A stretch of 64,000 nt of DNA from Neorhizobium sp. (GCA_028283725.1 JAPWKC010000003.1:992001-1056000); one strand, 5' to 3'. Positions 54,691-64,000 are shown, numbered from the stretch's first letter. Numbers and translations are program-made. The notes: a model not told the origin generated them from the letters alone.

Positions 54691-56538
54691 ATGAAAAACG
54701 CTACGAAGAGACAAAACCCCTTCGGTCACATAGCTTTTCGCGATCGCGTCACGCCCTTCAGATTTTCCACCCATGCACGATTGCTGGCGGCGCTGCCGAT
54801 CATGGCGGCAGGCGCCGGTGCGATGGGCTGGGCCGTGCTGCGCGACCGGCCGGTGCCGGCGCCGATCGTCGAGGCGGCGGTTGCGCTACGCCCCTTCGTT
54901 CCCGGCCATACAACGCCCAAACAGTCTCGGCTGACAGTGCCGATCGCCAAGACCTCGGAATTGCCGCGCGTCGACATGATCGAGGCACGCATGGACGGCT
55001 CCTTCGACCAGGCATCCTATTTCGCCGCCGATATCGACCTTTCGCCGAATATCCCCTGGCCTGAAAAGCGTCCCGGCGTCGGTCTGGTGCAGGACGATCC
55101 GTCCGCAAGCACCACGATGGCGGCCGCTTACGGCGCCAGTCCCGATGCGTTAAAACGTGCAGGCAGCGGCCTCAAGGAGACGGGCGAGGCGCAGGATGCT
55201 TTTGCCGCCGTCCTCAAGGATATCAAGCCGCAGCGCACCAGCCGGCTGCTCAGCCTGCGCACCGCCTATGCGGAGGCGGCCGGCGGCGAGGTGCGTGGCG
55301 AGCCGGTCAATGTCAGTACCGCCATGCGCCAGGATGCGGCGCCGATCTCGCATGTCTCGATGGTGCCGCGCGAAACGACGCCGCTGCAGGGCGTGGTCGA
55401 AGGGCTCAACATCGTCGATGCCGACCGCGACGCGCTTCTCAAGGCCATCCGGGCGCCCGACCTCAAGGCCGGGGACAAGTTCGACGTCATCCTGACGCCG
55501 GTCGAGGGCGGCGGGCGGCAGGTGGCGATGGTCCGCCTGCGGAAAATCAGGGGCGAGGACGTCATTCTCGCGCGTGTCGAGGACCAGGGGTTCAAGCGCA
55601 TCAACCAGTCGGCCCTCTATGACCGGCTGGTCAACGAGGCTTTGGCGCAGATGCAGAGCCGGCCGCAGGCGGACGGACAGTCCGCAGCGGCGGCAGACGC
55701 GGAGGATGCGGCGAGCCGGGTCGCGCGCGACCTGAAGGCGGCGCGCCAATCCTCGCCGCGGCTCACCGACAAGCTGCTGGCGGCGCGCGTGCCCTCGGAT
55801 ATCATACGGCAGGTGACGGAGCTTGCGGACAAGAACGACATCAGCATCGACAGCGACCGCGACCTCAACGAGAAGGTCCGTCTCGTGTTTCGCCAGCAGG
55901 ATGGCGCGCGCGATCTGGTCTCCGTGACGTTTCGCACCGCCGATGGCGAGAAGCGCTTCTATCGATACAAGCGCAATGAAAACGCGCCGGCCGAATTCTT
56001 CGACGAGAAGGGCCATTCCGTTTCGAAATTCCTGCTGGCGAAGCCGGTGCCGGCCGGCCGGCTGGGCGACGGCTTTGCCTGGCGCGTGCATCCGATCCTG
56101 AAGGTCCGCAAGCATCATAACGGCGTGGATTACGCAGCCCCCTTCGGTTCGCCGATCCTTGCGGCCGGCGACGGCACGGTGACGCTGGTCTCCTGGCAGC
56201 CCGGCTATGGCCGCTATGTGCGGGTGAGACACGATCAGGGCTATTTCACCACCTATGCGCATATCGACAAGGCCGCCAAGGGCGTGACGGTCGGCACACG
56301 GGTGCATCAGGGCGAGGTGATCGCCTATGTCGGATCGACCGGTCTGTCGACCGGGCCGCATCTCTATTACGAGCTGCGCAAAAACAATCAGTATTTCGAT
56401 CCGACGAAAGCGAATCTTCCCGCAGGATCGATCCTGACCGGCGACCAGCTGGAGCGTTTCAAGAGCATTGCCGGCCATTTCGATGCGATCGGCCGGATGA
56501 TCGGCGGGCTCGTCAAGCGCGTCGCCGGCGACGGCTGA
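54691..56538 (+). CDS. M23 (LytM) peptidase-domain protein lacking one zinc ligand
   Basis: 615 residues from ATG 54691. An N-terminal membrane anchor (about 31-52) and a low-complexity Ala/Asp/Arg region lead to a LysM/OapA-like or helical middle part. The M23 domain covers about 450-570: HHNGVDYAAPFGSPILAAGD, TYAHIDKA, GSTGLSTGPHLYYELRK. Zinc ligands H476 and D480 are present, and the middle His (YAHID) too. The canonical HxH reads H557-L-Y559, so the last zinc ligand is Tyr. It may be a non-catalytic activator of cell-wall amidases, as EnvC and NlpD are. Confidence 0.85.
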   Translation: MKNATKRQNPFGHIAFRDRVTPFRFSTHARLLAALPIMAAGAGAMGWAVLRDRPVPAPIVEAAVALRPFVPGHTTPKQSRLTVPIAKTSELPRVDMIEARMDGSFDQASYFAADIDLSPNIPWPEKRPGVGLVQDDPSASTTMAAAYGASPDALKRAGSGLKETGEAQDAFAAVLKDIKPQRTSRLLSLRTAYAEAAGGEVRGEPVNVSTAMRQDAAPISHVSMVPRETTPLQGVVEGLNIVDADRDALLKAIRAPDLKAGDKFDVILTPVEGGGRQVAMVRLRKIRGEDVILARVEDQGFKRINQSALYDRLVNEALAQMQSRPQADGQSAAAADAEDAASRVARDLKAARQSSPRLTDKLLAARVPSDIIRQVTELADKNDISIDSDRDLNEKVRLVFRQQDGARDLVSVTFRTADGEKRFYRYKRNENAPAEFFDEKGHSVSKFLLAKPVPAGRLGDGFAWRVHPILKVRKHHNGVDYAAPFGSPILAAGDGTVTLVSWQPGYGRYVRVRHDQGYFTTYAHIDKAAKGVTVGTRVHQGEVIAYVGSTGLSTGPHLYYELRKNNQYFDPTKANLPAGSILTGDQLERFKSIAGHFDAIGRMIGGLVKRVAGDG

Positions 56539-56769
56539 TATTGCCCGCGCAGGCGGCGGGCAGGCGGGTGCGATCTTGAGGTATTGCGGCGAATAGGGCC
56601 TGAAAAACCCGCTATCCGGCGAGGTTTGAAGCCATGACGGGCATTTCTAAGCAGTTGAAATTCATCAAATAAGCGGTTTTTAACAGCTGCGGTAGACGTT
56701 TTCCTGTCATGGTTCTCCACAAGCCCCGCGAGTTTTTTCGTGCAATGCGAAGAAAATTCGAAATGCCGC

Positions 56770-56798
56770 TAGACAAGCCGAAACTTCCCCTTTATACG
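56770..56798 (+). promoter_or_regulatory. Candidate promoter of the tRNA-Lys pair
   Basis: TAGACA (56770) and TATACG (56793) with a 17-nt spacer, 46 nt upstream of the first tRNA. The gap from 56539 to 56769 holds no gene. Confidence 0.6.
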
Positions 56799-56843
56799 CC
56801 CTCTCACACCGGAGGCAGACACGCCAACAGCCGCCGGACGGAT

Positions 56844-56919
<76 letters not shown>

Positions 56920-56944
56920 AAATTACTAGCCTGACCGGGAAAAC

Positions 56945-57020
<76 letters not shown>

Positions 57021-57303
57021 AACATTCCTCTTCCGATGGTTTCACTTACCGCTGGCGTGTGACAGTCCGATGACTGGCATCCGTGGATCCGGGTCTGTTT
57101 GGCGCTCGCAGGCTCAACGTTTCGCGGCGCTGACCGATATCCCGAAAGCCTCGGCGCGCATCGCTTGTTGCTCACGCAATCGTCATACAATCCAGTGGCT
57201 TGGCTTTTTCTTTGCGGGTGGGAACCACAGCCCGTCTGGTGCATTGTCATCGCGCCACGCAAGGGTCGTCAGCGGCCGTCCATGCCTATCGGAGAACTCC
57301 CCC

Positions 57304-58131
57304 GTGAAAACCATCCTCAAGGCCACCGTCGGGCTTGCAGCAAGCGTTTGCGCCGCGGTGTTCGTCGTCGCCATGGGCATGGGGGTCGCATCGGTCGCTT
57401 TGAGCGATCCGGGGCCGCATAAGTTTTCCCATCTCGATGCGCCGCTGTGGACGACAGAGCCCGTGGTCGTCGATGTCGCGTCGCAGGATTACGCCCGGCT
57501 GCCGGCGCTTGTCGCTTCTGCCGACGTGCCTGCCTCGGGCGTGCCGGAGACCGCGATGGTCGCCGGTCATGCGATCGATCAGGGGGATATGGCCGTCTCA
57601 TCCGCAAACGGTTCCGATCGGGCGCAGGGTGCGACCGAGGGGGCACAGGTGGCGGCGCTTTCGGACGGTGCTGCCGATCCGCTGCAGGTGCAGTGGTGCT
57701 CGGCCCGCTATCGTTCCTACCGGGCCGAGGACAACAGCTATCAGCCCTATGACGGCAGTACCCGGCGCAGCTGCGTTGCTCCCGGTTCCAATGCGGCCGC
57801 ACTGACCGGTCCGCAGACGGCCGATGCCAGTCCGGCGGTGACACAGGCCTCTGTGCGGCGTGATGGGGCGATGATCGGCAATGGCGATAGAGAGATGGCC
57901 CCCGCCGTTGCGACTGCCACGACCCCGACTGCCCCGACCCTCACGGGCGCAACGTTGACGGGCGCGACGCTATCCGCATCGCCGGTCGCCGATGGTCAGA
58001 GGGCGACCGTCAGCGCGGCGGATCACGACGGCTGGTGTGCGGCGCGCTATCGCTCGTGGCGCTCCGACGACAATACCTATCAGCCGCTCGATGGCGGCCC
58101 GCGCAAGGCCTGTGTCTCGCCTTACGGCTGA
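57304..58131 (+). CDS. BA14K-like secreted protein with two motifs
   Basis: 275 residues from GTG 57304 (GGAG upstream). A signal peptide/anchor (MKTILKATVGLAASVCAAVF) and a low-complexity Ala/Ser/Asp region surround two copies of the BA14K motif: WCSARYRSYRAEDNSYQPYD with RRSC (about 122-150) and WCAARYRSWRSDDNTYQPLD with RKAC (near the end). Related small secreted rhizobial proteins have one motif, and a Brucella member is immunoreactive and lectin-like. The linker between the motifs includes 15-bp repeats (57912-57972) read as LTGAT-LTGAT. Confidence 0.87.
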   Translation: MKTILKATVGLAASVCAAVFVVAMGMGVASVALSDPGPHKFSHLDAPLWTTEPVVVDVASQDYARLPALVASADVPASGVPETAMVAGHAIDQGDMAVSSANGSDRAQGATEGAQVAALSDGAADPLQVQWCSARYRSYRAEDNSYQPYDGSTRRSCVAPGSNAAALTGPQTADASPAVTQASVRRDGAMIGNGDREMAPAVATATTPTAPTLTGATLTGATLSASPVADGQRATVSAADHDGWCAARYRSWRSDDNTYQPLDGGPRKACVSPYG

Positions 58132-58208
58132 TGAGCGATGCCGAGATCGGGCGCGGCCGGTTTGCCGGATCCGGGCCTTGGCGGGTCGTGACGTGCGTCT
58201 GAACCGGT

Positions 58209-59144
58209 TCAGCCTGCCTTGCGCATCGGCTCGGGCAGTTCGCGGTTTTTCAGCTCCTGAACCTGCTTGGCCAGCCAGTCGACGAAGACGCGCACCTTGT
58301 TGCTTAAGTGCCGCGTCTGCGGGTAGACGATGTAGAGCGGCAGCGGCTCGCAGGTCCAGTCGGAAAAGATCTCCACCAGTTCGCCTTTTTCCACCGCCTC
58401 CTTGACCATGAAGCGCGGGCATTGCGCCACGCCCATGCCGGTGATCGCGGCGTTGACATAGGAGCGTGCGTCATTGACCGAGACGGCATAGCGGGGGGCG
58501 ATCTCGATATTTTCGTCGCCGCGGCAAAAGTCCATCGTCAGCACCCGGCCCGACTGGGCCTGAAGGTAGCCGACCGACATATGGTCCGTTTCCAGCTCGC
58601 TTGGATGTTTCGGCGCGCCGAACTTGGCGATGTAGCGTGGGGCAGCATAGGTCTGCATTCGCAGTTCGCCGACCTTGCGCGCGATCAGCGACTGATCCTT
58701 CGGCGTGCCGCCGCGCAGCGCGCAATCGACGTTTTCGGCAATGTAATCCACCAGCCGGTCGCCGACGCCGATATCCAGCCGGATCTGCGGATAGCGCTGG
58801 TAGAAATCGCAAAGCGCCGGGATGACGACGAGATCGGCAAAGGCGCCGGCCATCTCGACCCGAAGCCGACCCGAGGGCTGCGCCTGCGAATTCGACAGGC
58901 TTCCGTCAAGCTCTTCCAGTTCCTGGAGAAGCTGCGTCGCCCGCTCGTAGTAGAGCGCGCCGTCCGTCGTGACGATGACGCGGCGGGTGGTGCGATTGAG
59001 GAGCGTCGTCTTCAAATGCCCTTCCAACGCCTGGACCATGTTGGTCACCGTCGTCTTCGGCATGTTCAGCGTCGTGGCGGCGCGGGTGAAATTGCCCGTC
59101 TCGACCACGCGAACGAATACCCGCATTGCGGAAAGCTGGTCCAT
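58209..59144 (-). CDS. LysR-family transcriptional regulator
   Basis: 311 residues. The N-terminal HTH (MDQLSAMRVFVRVVETGNFT, RAATTLNMPKTTVTNMVQAL, EGHLKTTLLNRTTRRVIVTT) is followed by the periplasmic-binding-like effector domain (about 90-300). It is close to the PA14/CrgA-like LysR subgroup acting near efflux and oxidoreductase genes. It is divergent from the alpha/beta-fold gene and RND operon at 59327-64000 and may regulate them; the 180-bp gap would hold the site. Confidence 0.93.
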   Translation of the reverse strand: MDQLSAMRVFVRVVETGNFTRAATTLNMPKTTVTNMVQALEGHLKTTLLNRTTRRVIVTTDGALYYERATQLLQELEELDGSLSNSQAQPSGRLRVEMAGAFADLVVIPALCDFYQRYPQIRLDIGVGDRLVDYIAENVDCALRGGTPKDQSLIARKVGELRMQTYAAPRYIAKFGAPKHPSELETDHMSVGYLQAQSGRVLTMDFCRGDENIEIAPRYAVSVNDARSYVNAAITGMGVAQCPRFMVKEAVEKGELVEIFSDWTCEPLPLYIVYPQTRHLSNKVRVFVDWLAKQVQELKNRELPEPMRKAG

Positions 59145-59326
59145 GCTGTCGCACCTCTCTGGGTCACTTATGCTGCAATGCGGGATTGTCCGTATAATCG
59201 GAATAGTGATGCCCGCAAGGGTCAGCTTGTATCATCTGGTGAGGATAATAATATCAGGAAGCAGGTTGACCGCAAGGTCGGCGTGTCACAGCGTCCCTTA
59301 TCAAGGGTTCGCAAGAGGATTTTTCA

Positions 59327-60148
59327 ATGTCGGCGCAATGGGAAAACATCGGATTCGACGGGGCAGCCAAGCCGCCCGTTCCCATGCGCCTCTATGACGG
59401 CACGTCGAACGGCCAAGAAACGGCGGGGCGCAAGAGCAAGTCGCCGCCGCTGGTTCTCTACCTGCGTGGCGGGGCCTTTCTCAACGAAGGCCGCGAGCCG
59501 GTGGAATGTCCCGTGGGCCGGGCGCTTGCAGGAACCGGCGCGGTCGTGCTGGAGGCGGATTATAGCGCCGTGTCGCACAATATGTTTCCGAAGGCGATGG
59601 AATGCGCCTTTGCGGCGCTGAATTGCCTCTCCAGCCGGCGCAAACAGTTCGGCGCGGCCAAGTCGCCGCTGCTGGTCGTCGGCGACGAGGCGGGCGGCAA
59701 TGTGGCGGCCGGCGTGGCGCTGAAGGCACGCGACCAGATGCCGGGGGAATTGACGGGGCAGGTGCTGCTCTCGCCGATGATCGACCCGCTCATGGCCAAC
59801 CAGTCGTTCCGCCGTGCCGGCGAGATCGGCATGCGGGACAAATGGTCGGATGGCTGGAGCCACTATCTGCAATCCGCCTGCGGTTTCCAGCATCCCTATG
59901 CTGCGCCGTGCCTGTGTTCGCGTCTGTCAGGCGTGGCGCCGGCGCTCCTGGTGACGTCGGAAGACGATCCATTGCATGACGAGGCGCTCGGCTATGCCGA
60001 CCGGCTCGAGGCGTCGGGCGTGTCAGTCCGCCGCCGGGTGTTTTCCAGCGGTTGCGGCTGGACGAGTATCTACGGCAACGGGGAAGGCCAATGGATGGCC
60101 GAGCTCTGCGCCGAGTTTACCGGCTTTGTCCGGGATTTGCGTCAGTAA
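59327..60148 (+). CDS. Alpha/beta-hydrolase-fold protein with lost catalytic residues
   Basis: 273 residues aligned to the hormone-sensitive-lipase-like family: PPLVLYLRGGAFLNEGREPV, VVLEADYSAVSHNMFPKAM, LLVVGDEAGGNVAAGVALKA, and APALLVTSEDDPLHDEALGY. The HGGG oxyanion motif is R47-GGA and the nucleophile elbow GDSAGG reads GDE121AGG. The usual C-terminal catalytic His region reads SSGCGW. Only the acidic residue region (DDPLHDE) looks intact. It should not act as an esterase. It lies 65 bp before the RND adaptor gene on the same strand. Confidence 0.85.
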   Translation: MSAQWENIGFDGAAKPPVPMRLYDGTSNGQETAGRKSKSPPLVLYLRGGAFLNEGREPVECPVGRALAGTGAVVLEADYSAVSHNMFPKAMECAFAALNCLSSRRKQFGAAKSPLLVVGDEAGGNVAAGVALKARDQMPGELTGQVLLSPMIDPLMANQSFRRAGEIGMRDKWSDGWSHYLQSACGFQHPYAAPCLCSRLSGVAPALLVTSEDDPLHDEALGYADRLEASGVSVRRRVFSSGCGWTSIYGNGEGQWMAELCAEFTGFVRDLRQ

Positions 60149-60213
60149 CGATATGATCAGAATTTGAAGGATCGACGGGCGTCTCATCGGGCGGCCGTCA
60201 AGGAGAGTTTGAC

Positions 60214-61389
60214 ATGACATCGACAGTAAAGAACTGGGCCCTGTGGGGCACCGGACTGAGCACGGCTGCGCTGATCGCAGCTGCCTCGATCACTCTCGAC
60301 CTGCCGACAGGCGCTCATGCGGCGCCTGCCGCGGTTGCCGCACCGCCGGCCGTGCCGGTAACGGTTGCCACGGTCGAGCCGAAGAACGTTGCCACCTGGC
60401 AGGCGTTTTCCGGCCGTCTCGAGGCCGTCGACCGGGTGCAGGTTCGCCCCCGCGTCGAAGGCGCGGTGCAATCGGTGCATTTTCGCGAAGGCTCGCTGGT
60501 GAAGGCCGGCGATCTGCTCGTCACCATCGATCCGTCGCCTTACCGCGCCGCCGTCGAACAGGCCGATGGCCAGGTGGCCTCGGCACAGGCCAAGGTCGAT
60601 TACGCCAATGCCGAGCTTGAGCGCGGCAAGACGCTGGTCGCCAAGAACACGATCTCGCAGAGCGATCTCGCCCAGCGGCAGAGCAACCAGCTGGCCGCCG
60701 TGGCGACGCTGAAGTCGGCCGAGGCCGAACTGACCGTCGCCCGGCTCAATCTCGGCTACACGGAAATCCGGGCGCCGATCGCCGGCCGCGTCGGCCGTAT
60801 CGAAGTCACGGTCGGCAATCTGGTGGCCGCCGGTTCCGCATCGGCGGTGCTGACGACGATCGTGTCCGTCAATCCGATCTATGCCAGCTTCGATGCCAGC
60901 GAGGATTTCGTCTCGCGTATTCTGGCCGAACTGCCGGCCAAGGACGGTCTTGCCGATATCGGCCAGGTGCCGGTGGAAATCTCGACGCTTGACGGAACCG
61001 CCAAGCCGATCAGCGGCAAATTGCAGCTGATCGACAACGAGGTGAACGCCTCGTCGGGCACAATCCGCGTGCGCGCCACGTTCGACAATCCCGAGGGGCG
61101 TCTGATCCCCGGACAGTTCGTCCGCGTCAACATGGGCCAGCCGAAGGCCGAGGATCATCTGCTCATCAGCGAGAAGGCGATCGGCACCGATCAGGACCGC
61201 AAGTTCGTCTTCGTCGTCGACGGCAAGAATGCCGTCGCCTACCGCCAGGTGTCGCTCGGCTCGTCCGTCGACGGCATGCGGATCGTCGAGAAGGGGCTCA
61301 GTGCCGGCGACAGGATCGTCGTCAACGGCCTGCAACGCATCCGGCCGGGCGCCGTCGTCGCACCGCAGGAAGATGTCGCCGCCAAGTGA
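60214..61389 (+). CDS. RND efflux periplasmic adaptor (membrane fusion protein)
   Basis: 391 residues. An N-terminal export signal (LSTAALIAAASITLDLPTGA) is followed by the lipoyl-like half VDRVQVRPRVEGAVQSVHFR, GSLVKAGDLLVTIDPSPYRA, a helical hairpin (QVASAQAKVDYANAELERGK, TLVAKNTISQSDLAQRQSNQ), the second lipoyl part (LGYTEIRAPIAGRVGRIEVT) and the beta-barrel and membrane-proximal domains. It couples the permease at 61560 to an outer-membrane TolC-type channel not present in the window. MexE/AcrA-like. Confidence 0.95.
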   Translation: MTSTVKNWALWGTGLSTAALIAAASITLDLPTGAHAAPAAVAAPPAVPVTVATVEPKNVATWQAFSGRLEAVDRVQVRPRVEGAVQSVHFREGSLVKAGDLLVTIDPSPYRAAVEQADGQVASAQAKVDYANAELERGKTLVAKNTISQSDLAQRQSNQLAAVATLKSAEAELTVARLNLGYTEIRAPIAGRVGRIEVTVGNLVAAGSASAVLTTIVSVNPIYASFDASEDFVSRILAELPAKDGLADIGQVPVEISTLDGTAKPISGKLQLIDNEVNASSGTIRVRATFDNPEGRLIPGQFVRVNMGQPKAEDHLLISEKAIGTDQDRKFVFVVDGKNAVAYRQVSLGSSVDGMRIVEKGLSAGDRIVVNGLQRIRPGAVVAPQEDVAAK

Positions 61390-61559
61390 CGTCACCGGAA
61401 TGACATTTCTGCCGGCCTGAGATCTCGATCACCTCTATCTGGATCATCGGGACCACGGGCCGGCCCCAACCATCGCAGAACCCATTACCGCTCGCGGGCT
61501 TCACGTCCGCGGGGCCAGGGGTTCGTGCACTTCGTTTGCCCTGGAGAGAGGGTCCTATC

Positions 61560-64000
61560 ATGAACATTTCCCGCTTTTTCGTCGACAGGCCCGTGTTTGC
61601 GGCCGTGCTGTCCGTTCTCATTCTCGTCGCCGGCCTGATCGGCATGCGGTCGCTGCCGATCTCGGAATATCCCGAGGTGGTGCCGCCGTCGATCGTCGTG
61701 CGCGCCACCTATCCCGGCGCCAACCCGAAGGTGATCGCCGAAACCGTCGCCACGCCGCTCGAAGAGCAGATCAACGGCGTCGAAGGCATGCTCTACATGA
61801 ACAGCCAGGCGACATCCGACGGCGTGCTCAACCTCACCGTCACGTTCAAGCTCGGCACCGACCCGGACAAGGCCCAGCAGCTGGTGCAGAACCGCGTGTC
61901 GCAGGCCGAGCCGCGGCTGCCGGACGAGGTGAAGTCGCTCGGCGTCACCACGGTCAAATCCTCGCCCGACCTGATGATGGTCGTGCATCTGGTCTCGACC
62001 GGCGACCGCTATGACCTCACCTATCTGCGCAACTACGCCACCTTGAACGTCAAGGACCGGCTGGCGCGCATCGATGGCGTCGGCCAGGTGCAGATCTTCG
62101 GCTCGGGCGACTATTCGATGCGGATCTGGATCGACCCGCAGAAGGCCGCCGAGCATTCGCTGTCGGCCGGCGATATCGCCACGGCCGTGCGCGGCCAGAA
62201 CGTCCAGGCCGCGGCCGGCACGATCGGCGCATCGCCGAATGTTCCGGGCATCGACCTGCAGCTGAACGTCAATGCGCAGGGACGCCTGCAGACGCCGGAG
62301 GAATTCGGCAATATCATCGTCAAGACCGGCTCGAACGGCGAGATCACCCGCCTGCGCGACGTCGCCCGGATCGAGATGGGCGCTGCCGATTATTCGCTGC
62401 GCTCGCTGCTCGACGGCAAGGAAGCGGTCGCCATTCCGGTCTTCCAGGCGCCGGGCTCGAATGCCATCGCCATTTCGGACTCCGTGCATGCCACGATGGC
62501 CCAGCTGCAGAAGGCCATGCCCGACGGCATGAAATACGAGATCGTCTACGACACGACCGAATTCGTGCGCGCCTCGATCGAAAAGGTCATCGACACGCTG
62601 CTCGAAGCGATCGCGCTCGTCGTCATCGTCGTCATCCTCTTCCTGCAGACATGGCGTGCCTCGATCATTCCGCTGATCGCGGTTCCCGTCTCGATCATCG
62701 GCACGTTCGCGGTCATGTATGTCTTCGGCTTCTCGATCAACGCCCTCAGCCTGTTCGGCCTGGTGCTGGCGATCGGTATCGTCGTCGACGATGCGATCGT
62801 CGTCGTGGAAAATGTCGAGCGCAATATCGAAAACGGGCTTTCGCCGCGTGACGCCACCTACCGGGCGATGCGGGAAGTCTCCGGCCCGATCATCGCGATC
62901 GCGCTGGTTCTCGTTGCCGTCTTCGTGCCGCTTGCCTTCATTTCGGGCCTGTCGGGCCAGTTCTACCGGCAGTTTGCGCTGACCATCGCCATCTCCACCG
63001 TCATTTCCGCCTTCAACTCGCTCACCCTTTCGCCGGCACTGGCCGCTCTTCTTCTCAAGGGCCACCATGCCAAGAAGGACGGGCTGACGCGGGCGATGGA
63101 TTTCCTGCTCGGCTGGTTCTTCCGCCGCTTCAACCGCGGCTTCGGCGCCATGTCGAACGGCTATGGCAAGACTGTCGGCGGGCTCCTGTCGCGCAGAAGC
63201 ATCGTCATGGTCATCTATCTGGCGCTGATCGGCGCGACCTACAGCATGTTCAACGCCGTGCCGGGCGGCTTCGTGCCGGCGCAGGACAAGCAATATCTGA
63301 TCGGCTTTGCGCAGCTGCCTGACGGCGCGACGCTCGACCGGACCGACGATGTCATCCGCCGCATGAGCGACATCGCCATGAAGCAGCCCGGCGTCAAGAA
63401 CGCCATTGCTTTCCCCGGCCTGTCGATCAACGGCTTCACCAACGGTTCGAATGCCGGCGTCGTCTTCGTCGTGCTGGACGATTTCGCCAAGCGCAAGGAT
63501 CCGTCCTTGTCGGGCGGTGCAATTGCCATGTCGCTGAACCAGAAGTTTTCCGCCATCCAGGATGCCTTCATCGCCATGTTCCCGCCGCCGCCGGTCAACG
63601 GTCTCGGCTCGACGGGCGGCTTCAAGCTGCAGCTCGAGGACCGCGCCGGCTTCGGCTACCAGACGCTGGACGAGGCGACCAAGGCGGTGCTGGGCAAGGC
63701 CTATCAGACGCCGGAACTGACGGGGGTGTATTCGAGCTTCCAGATCAACGTGCCGCAGCTCTATGCGGATCTCGATCGGGCCAAGGCCGAACAGCTCGGC
63801 GTTTCCGTCTCCGACGTGTTCGAAACGCTTCAGATCTATCTGGGTTCGCTCTATGTCAACGACTTCAACGCCTTCGGCCGGACCTATTCGGTGCGCCTGC
63901 AGGCGGATGCCAAGTTCCGCGCCAAGGCCGACGATATCGGCCAGCTGAAGGTCCGGTCGCAATCGGGCGAGATGATCCCGCTTGCAGCCCTGCTCAAGGT
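61560..64000 (+). CDS. RND multidrug efflux permease (HAE1 type), 3' end outside the window
   Basis: 813 codons are visible from ATG 61560 (GGAGAGAGGG 10 nt upstream). Landmarks are MNISRFFVDRPVFAAVLSVL, SEYPEVVPPSIVVRATYPGA, the periplasmic pore domain with GVGQVQIFGSGDYSMRIWID, LSLFGLVLAIGIVVDDAIVV and ENVERNIENGLSPRDAT. The DD pair in membrane helix 4 relays protons. VPGGFVPAQDKQYLIGFAQL begins the second periplasmic loop. It pumps amphiphilic compounds, and the range is unknown. Confidence 0.96.
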   Translation, partial: MNISRFFVDRPVFAAVLSVLILVAGLIGMRSLPISEYPEVVPPSIVVRATYPGANPKVIAETVATPLEEQINGVEGMLYMNSQATSDGVLNLTVTFKLGTDPDKAQQLVQNRVSQAEPRLPDEVKSLGVTTVKSSPDLMMVVHLVSTGDRYDLTYLRNYATLNVKDRLARIDGVGQVQIFGSGDYSMRIWIDPQKAAEHSLSAGDIATAVRGQNVQAAAGTIGASPNVPGIDLQLNVNAQGRLQTPEEFGNIIVKTGSNGEITRLRDVARIEMGAADYSLRSLLDGKEAVAIPVFQAPGSNAIAISDSVHATMAQLQKAMPDGMKYEIVYDTTEFVRASIEKVIDTLLEAIALVVIVVILFLQTWRASIIPLIAVPVSIIGTFAVMYVFGFSINALSLFGLVLAIGIVVDDAIVVVENVERNIENGLSPRDATYRAMREVSGPIIAIALVLVAVFVPLAFISGLSGQFYRQFALTIAISTVISAFNSLTLSPALAALLLKGHHAKKDGLTRAMDFLLGWFFRRFNRGFGAMSNGYGKTVGGLLSRRSIVMVIYLALIGATYSMFNAVPGGFVPAQDKQYLIGFAQLPDGATLDRTDDVIRRMSDIAMKQPGVKNAIAFPGLSINGFTNGSNAGVVFVVLDDFAKRKDPSLSGGAIAMSLNQKFSAIQDAFIAMFPPPPVNGLGSTGGFKLQLEDRAGFGYQTLDEATKAVLGKAYQTPELTGVYSSFQINVPQLYADLDRAKAEQLGVSVSDVFETLQIYLGSLYVNDFNAFGRTYSVRLQADAKFRAKADDIGQLKVRSQSGEMIPLAALLK

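Noticed and set aside
61485-63962. 825-codon minus-strand frame opposite the RND permease
   Set aside because: The plus strand encodes a full set of RND motifs. The antisense product is His/Arg/Asp-rich noise.

Overview
The window is GC-rich, densely coded chromosomal DNA from an alphaproteobacterium, most likely a Rhizobiaceae member (Rhizobium/Agrobacterium/Sinorhizobium-like). Pointers are a circularly permuted two-piece tmRNA gene beside an SspB-type ClpXP adaptor, the order thyA-folA-hflK-hflC-degP-serB-miaA-(HerA-like ATPase)-ilvB-ilvH-...-pdxJ-...-ilvC, DUF4169, RHH_4 and BA14K-like proteins, an HWE-family histidine kinase, and rhizobial-type palindromic intergenic repeats. No insertion sequence, prophage or CRISPR array is visible. 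Genus is not resolved.

Layout. 1-8.4 kb: end of an RND pump, an HWE sensor kinase with its response regulator, a D-lactate-dehydrogenase-like flavoprotein and a large AsmA protein. 8.4-10.7 kb (minus strand): small conserved proteins, an sspB gene split by a one-base frameshift, and ssrA (tmRNA). 10.9-16.8 kb: nucleotide metabolism (thyA, folA) and envelope proteostasis (hflKC, degP). 17-18.4 kb: a minus-strand toxin-antitoxin-acetyltransferase operon with ATGA overlaps. 18.5-23 kb: serB and miaA, whose start codons abut, then a HerA-like ATPase. 23.2-26.6 kb: branched-chain amino-acid biosynthesis, with a leader peptide/attenuator before ilvB and a VapBC-type pair between ilvB and ilvH. 26.6-38.5 kb: an orphan capsule-type protein, an aldo/keto reductase, a cobalt-type nitrile hydratase operon, a RecD-like helicase, a MerR regulator with a second HTH-like domain, pdxJ, a type II NADH dehydrogenase and a qorB-like/HxlR pair. 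38.7-47.3 kb: ADH/AraC pair, small secreted protein, TetR, ilvC (3' end recently duplicated), HxlR/OYE pair, aminotransferase. 47.7-54.4 kb: ferric-type ABC importer, then an EEP phosphatase/Nudix/PhzF group. 54.7-64 kb: an M23 protein lacking a zinc ligand, two identical tRNA-Lys genes, a BA14K-like secreted protein, LysR, a catalytically dead alpha/beta-hydrolase and an RND efflux operon running off the end.

The most unusual hidden structure is a recurrent class of degenerate short tandem repeats (12-15 bp units, several copies, each array with its own sequence). They occur at gene edges and in intergenic gaps at eight or more places. In some cases a 15-bp unit is read in frame as a 5-residue repeat that extends or ends a protein. 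Other leads are the frameshifted sspB next to its partner tmRNA, the apparently leaderless L-I-V-V leader peptide before ilvB, the 83-bp duplication across the ilvC stop codon, and two pseudoenzyme candidates.
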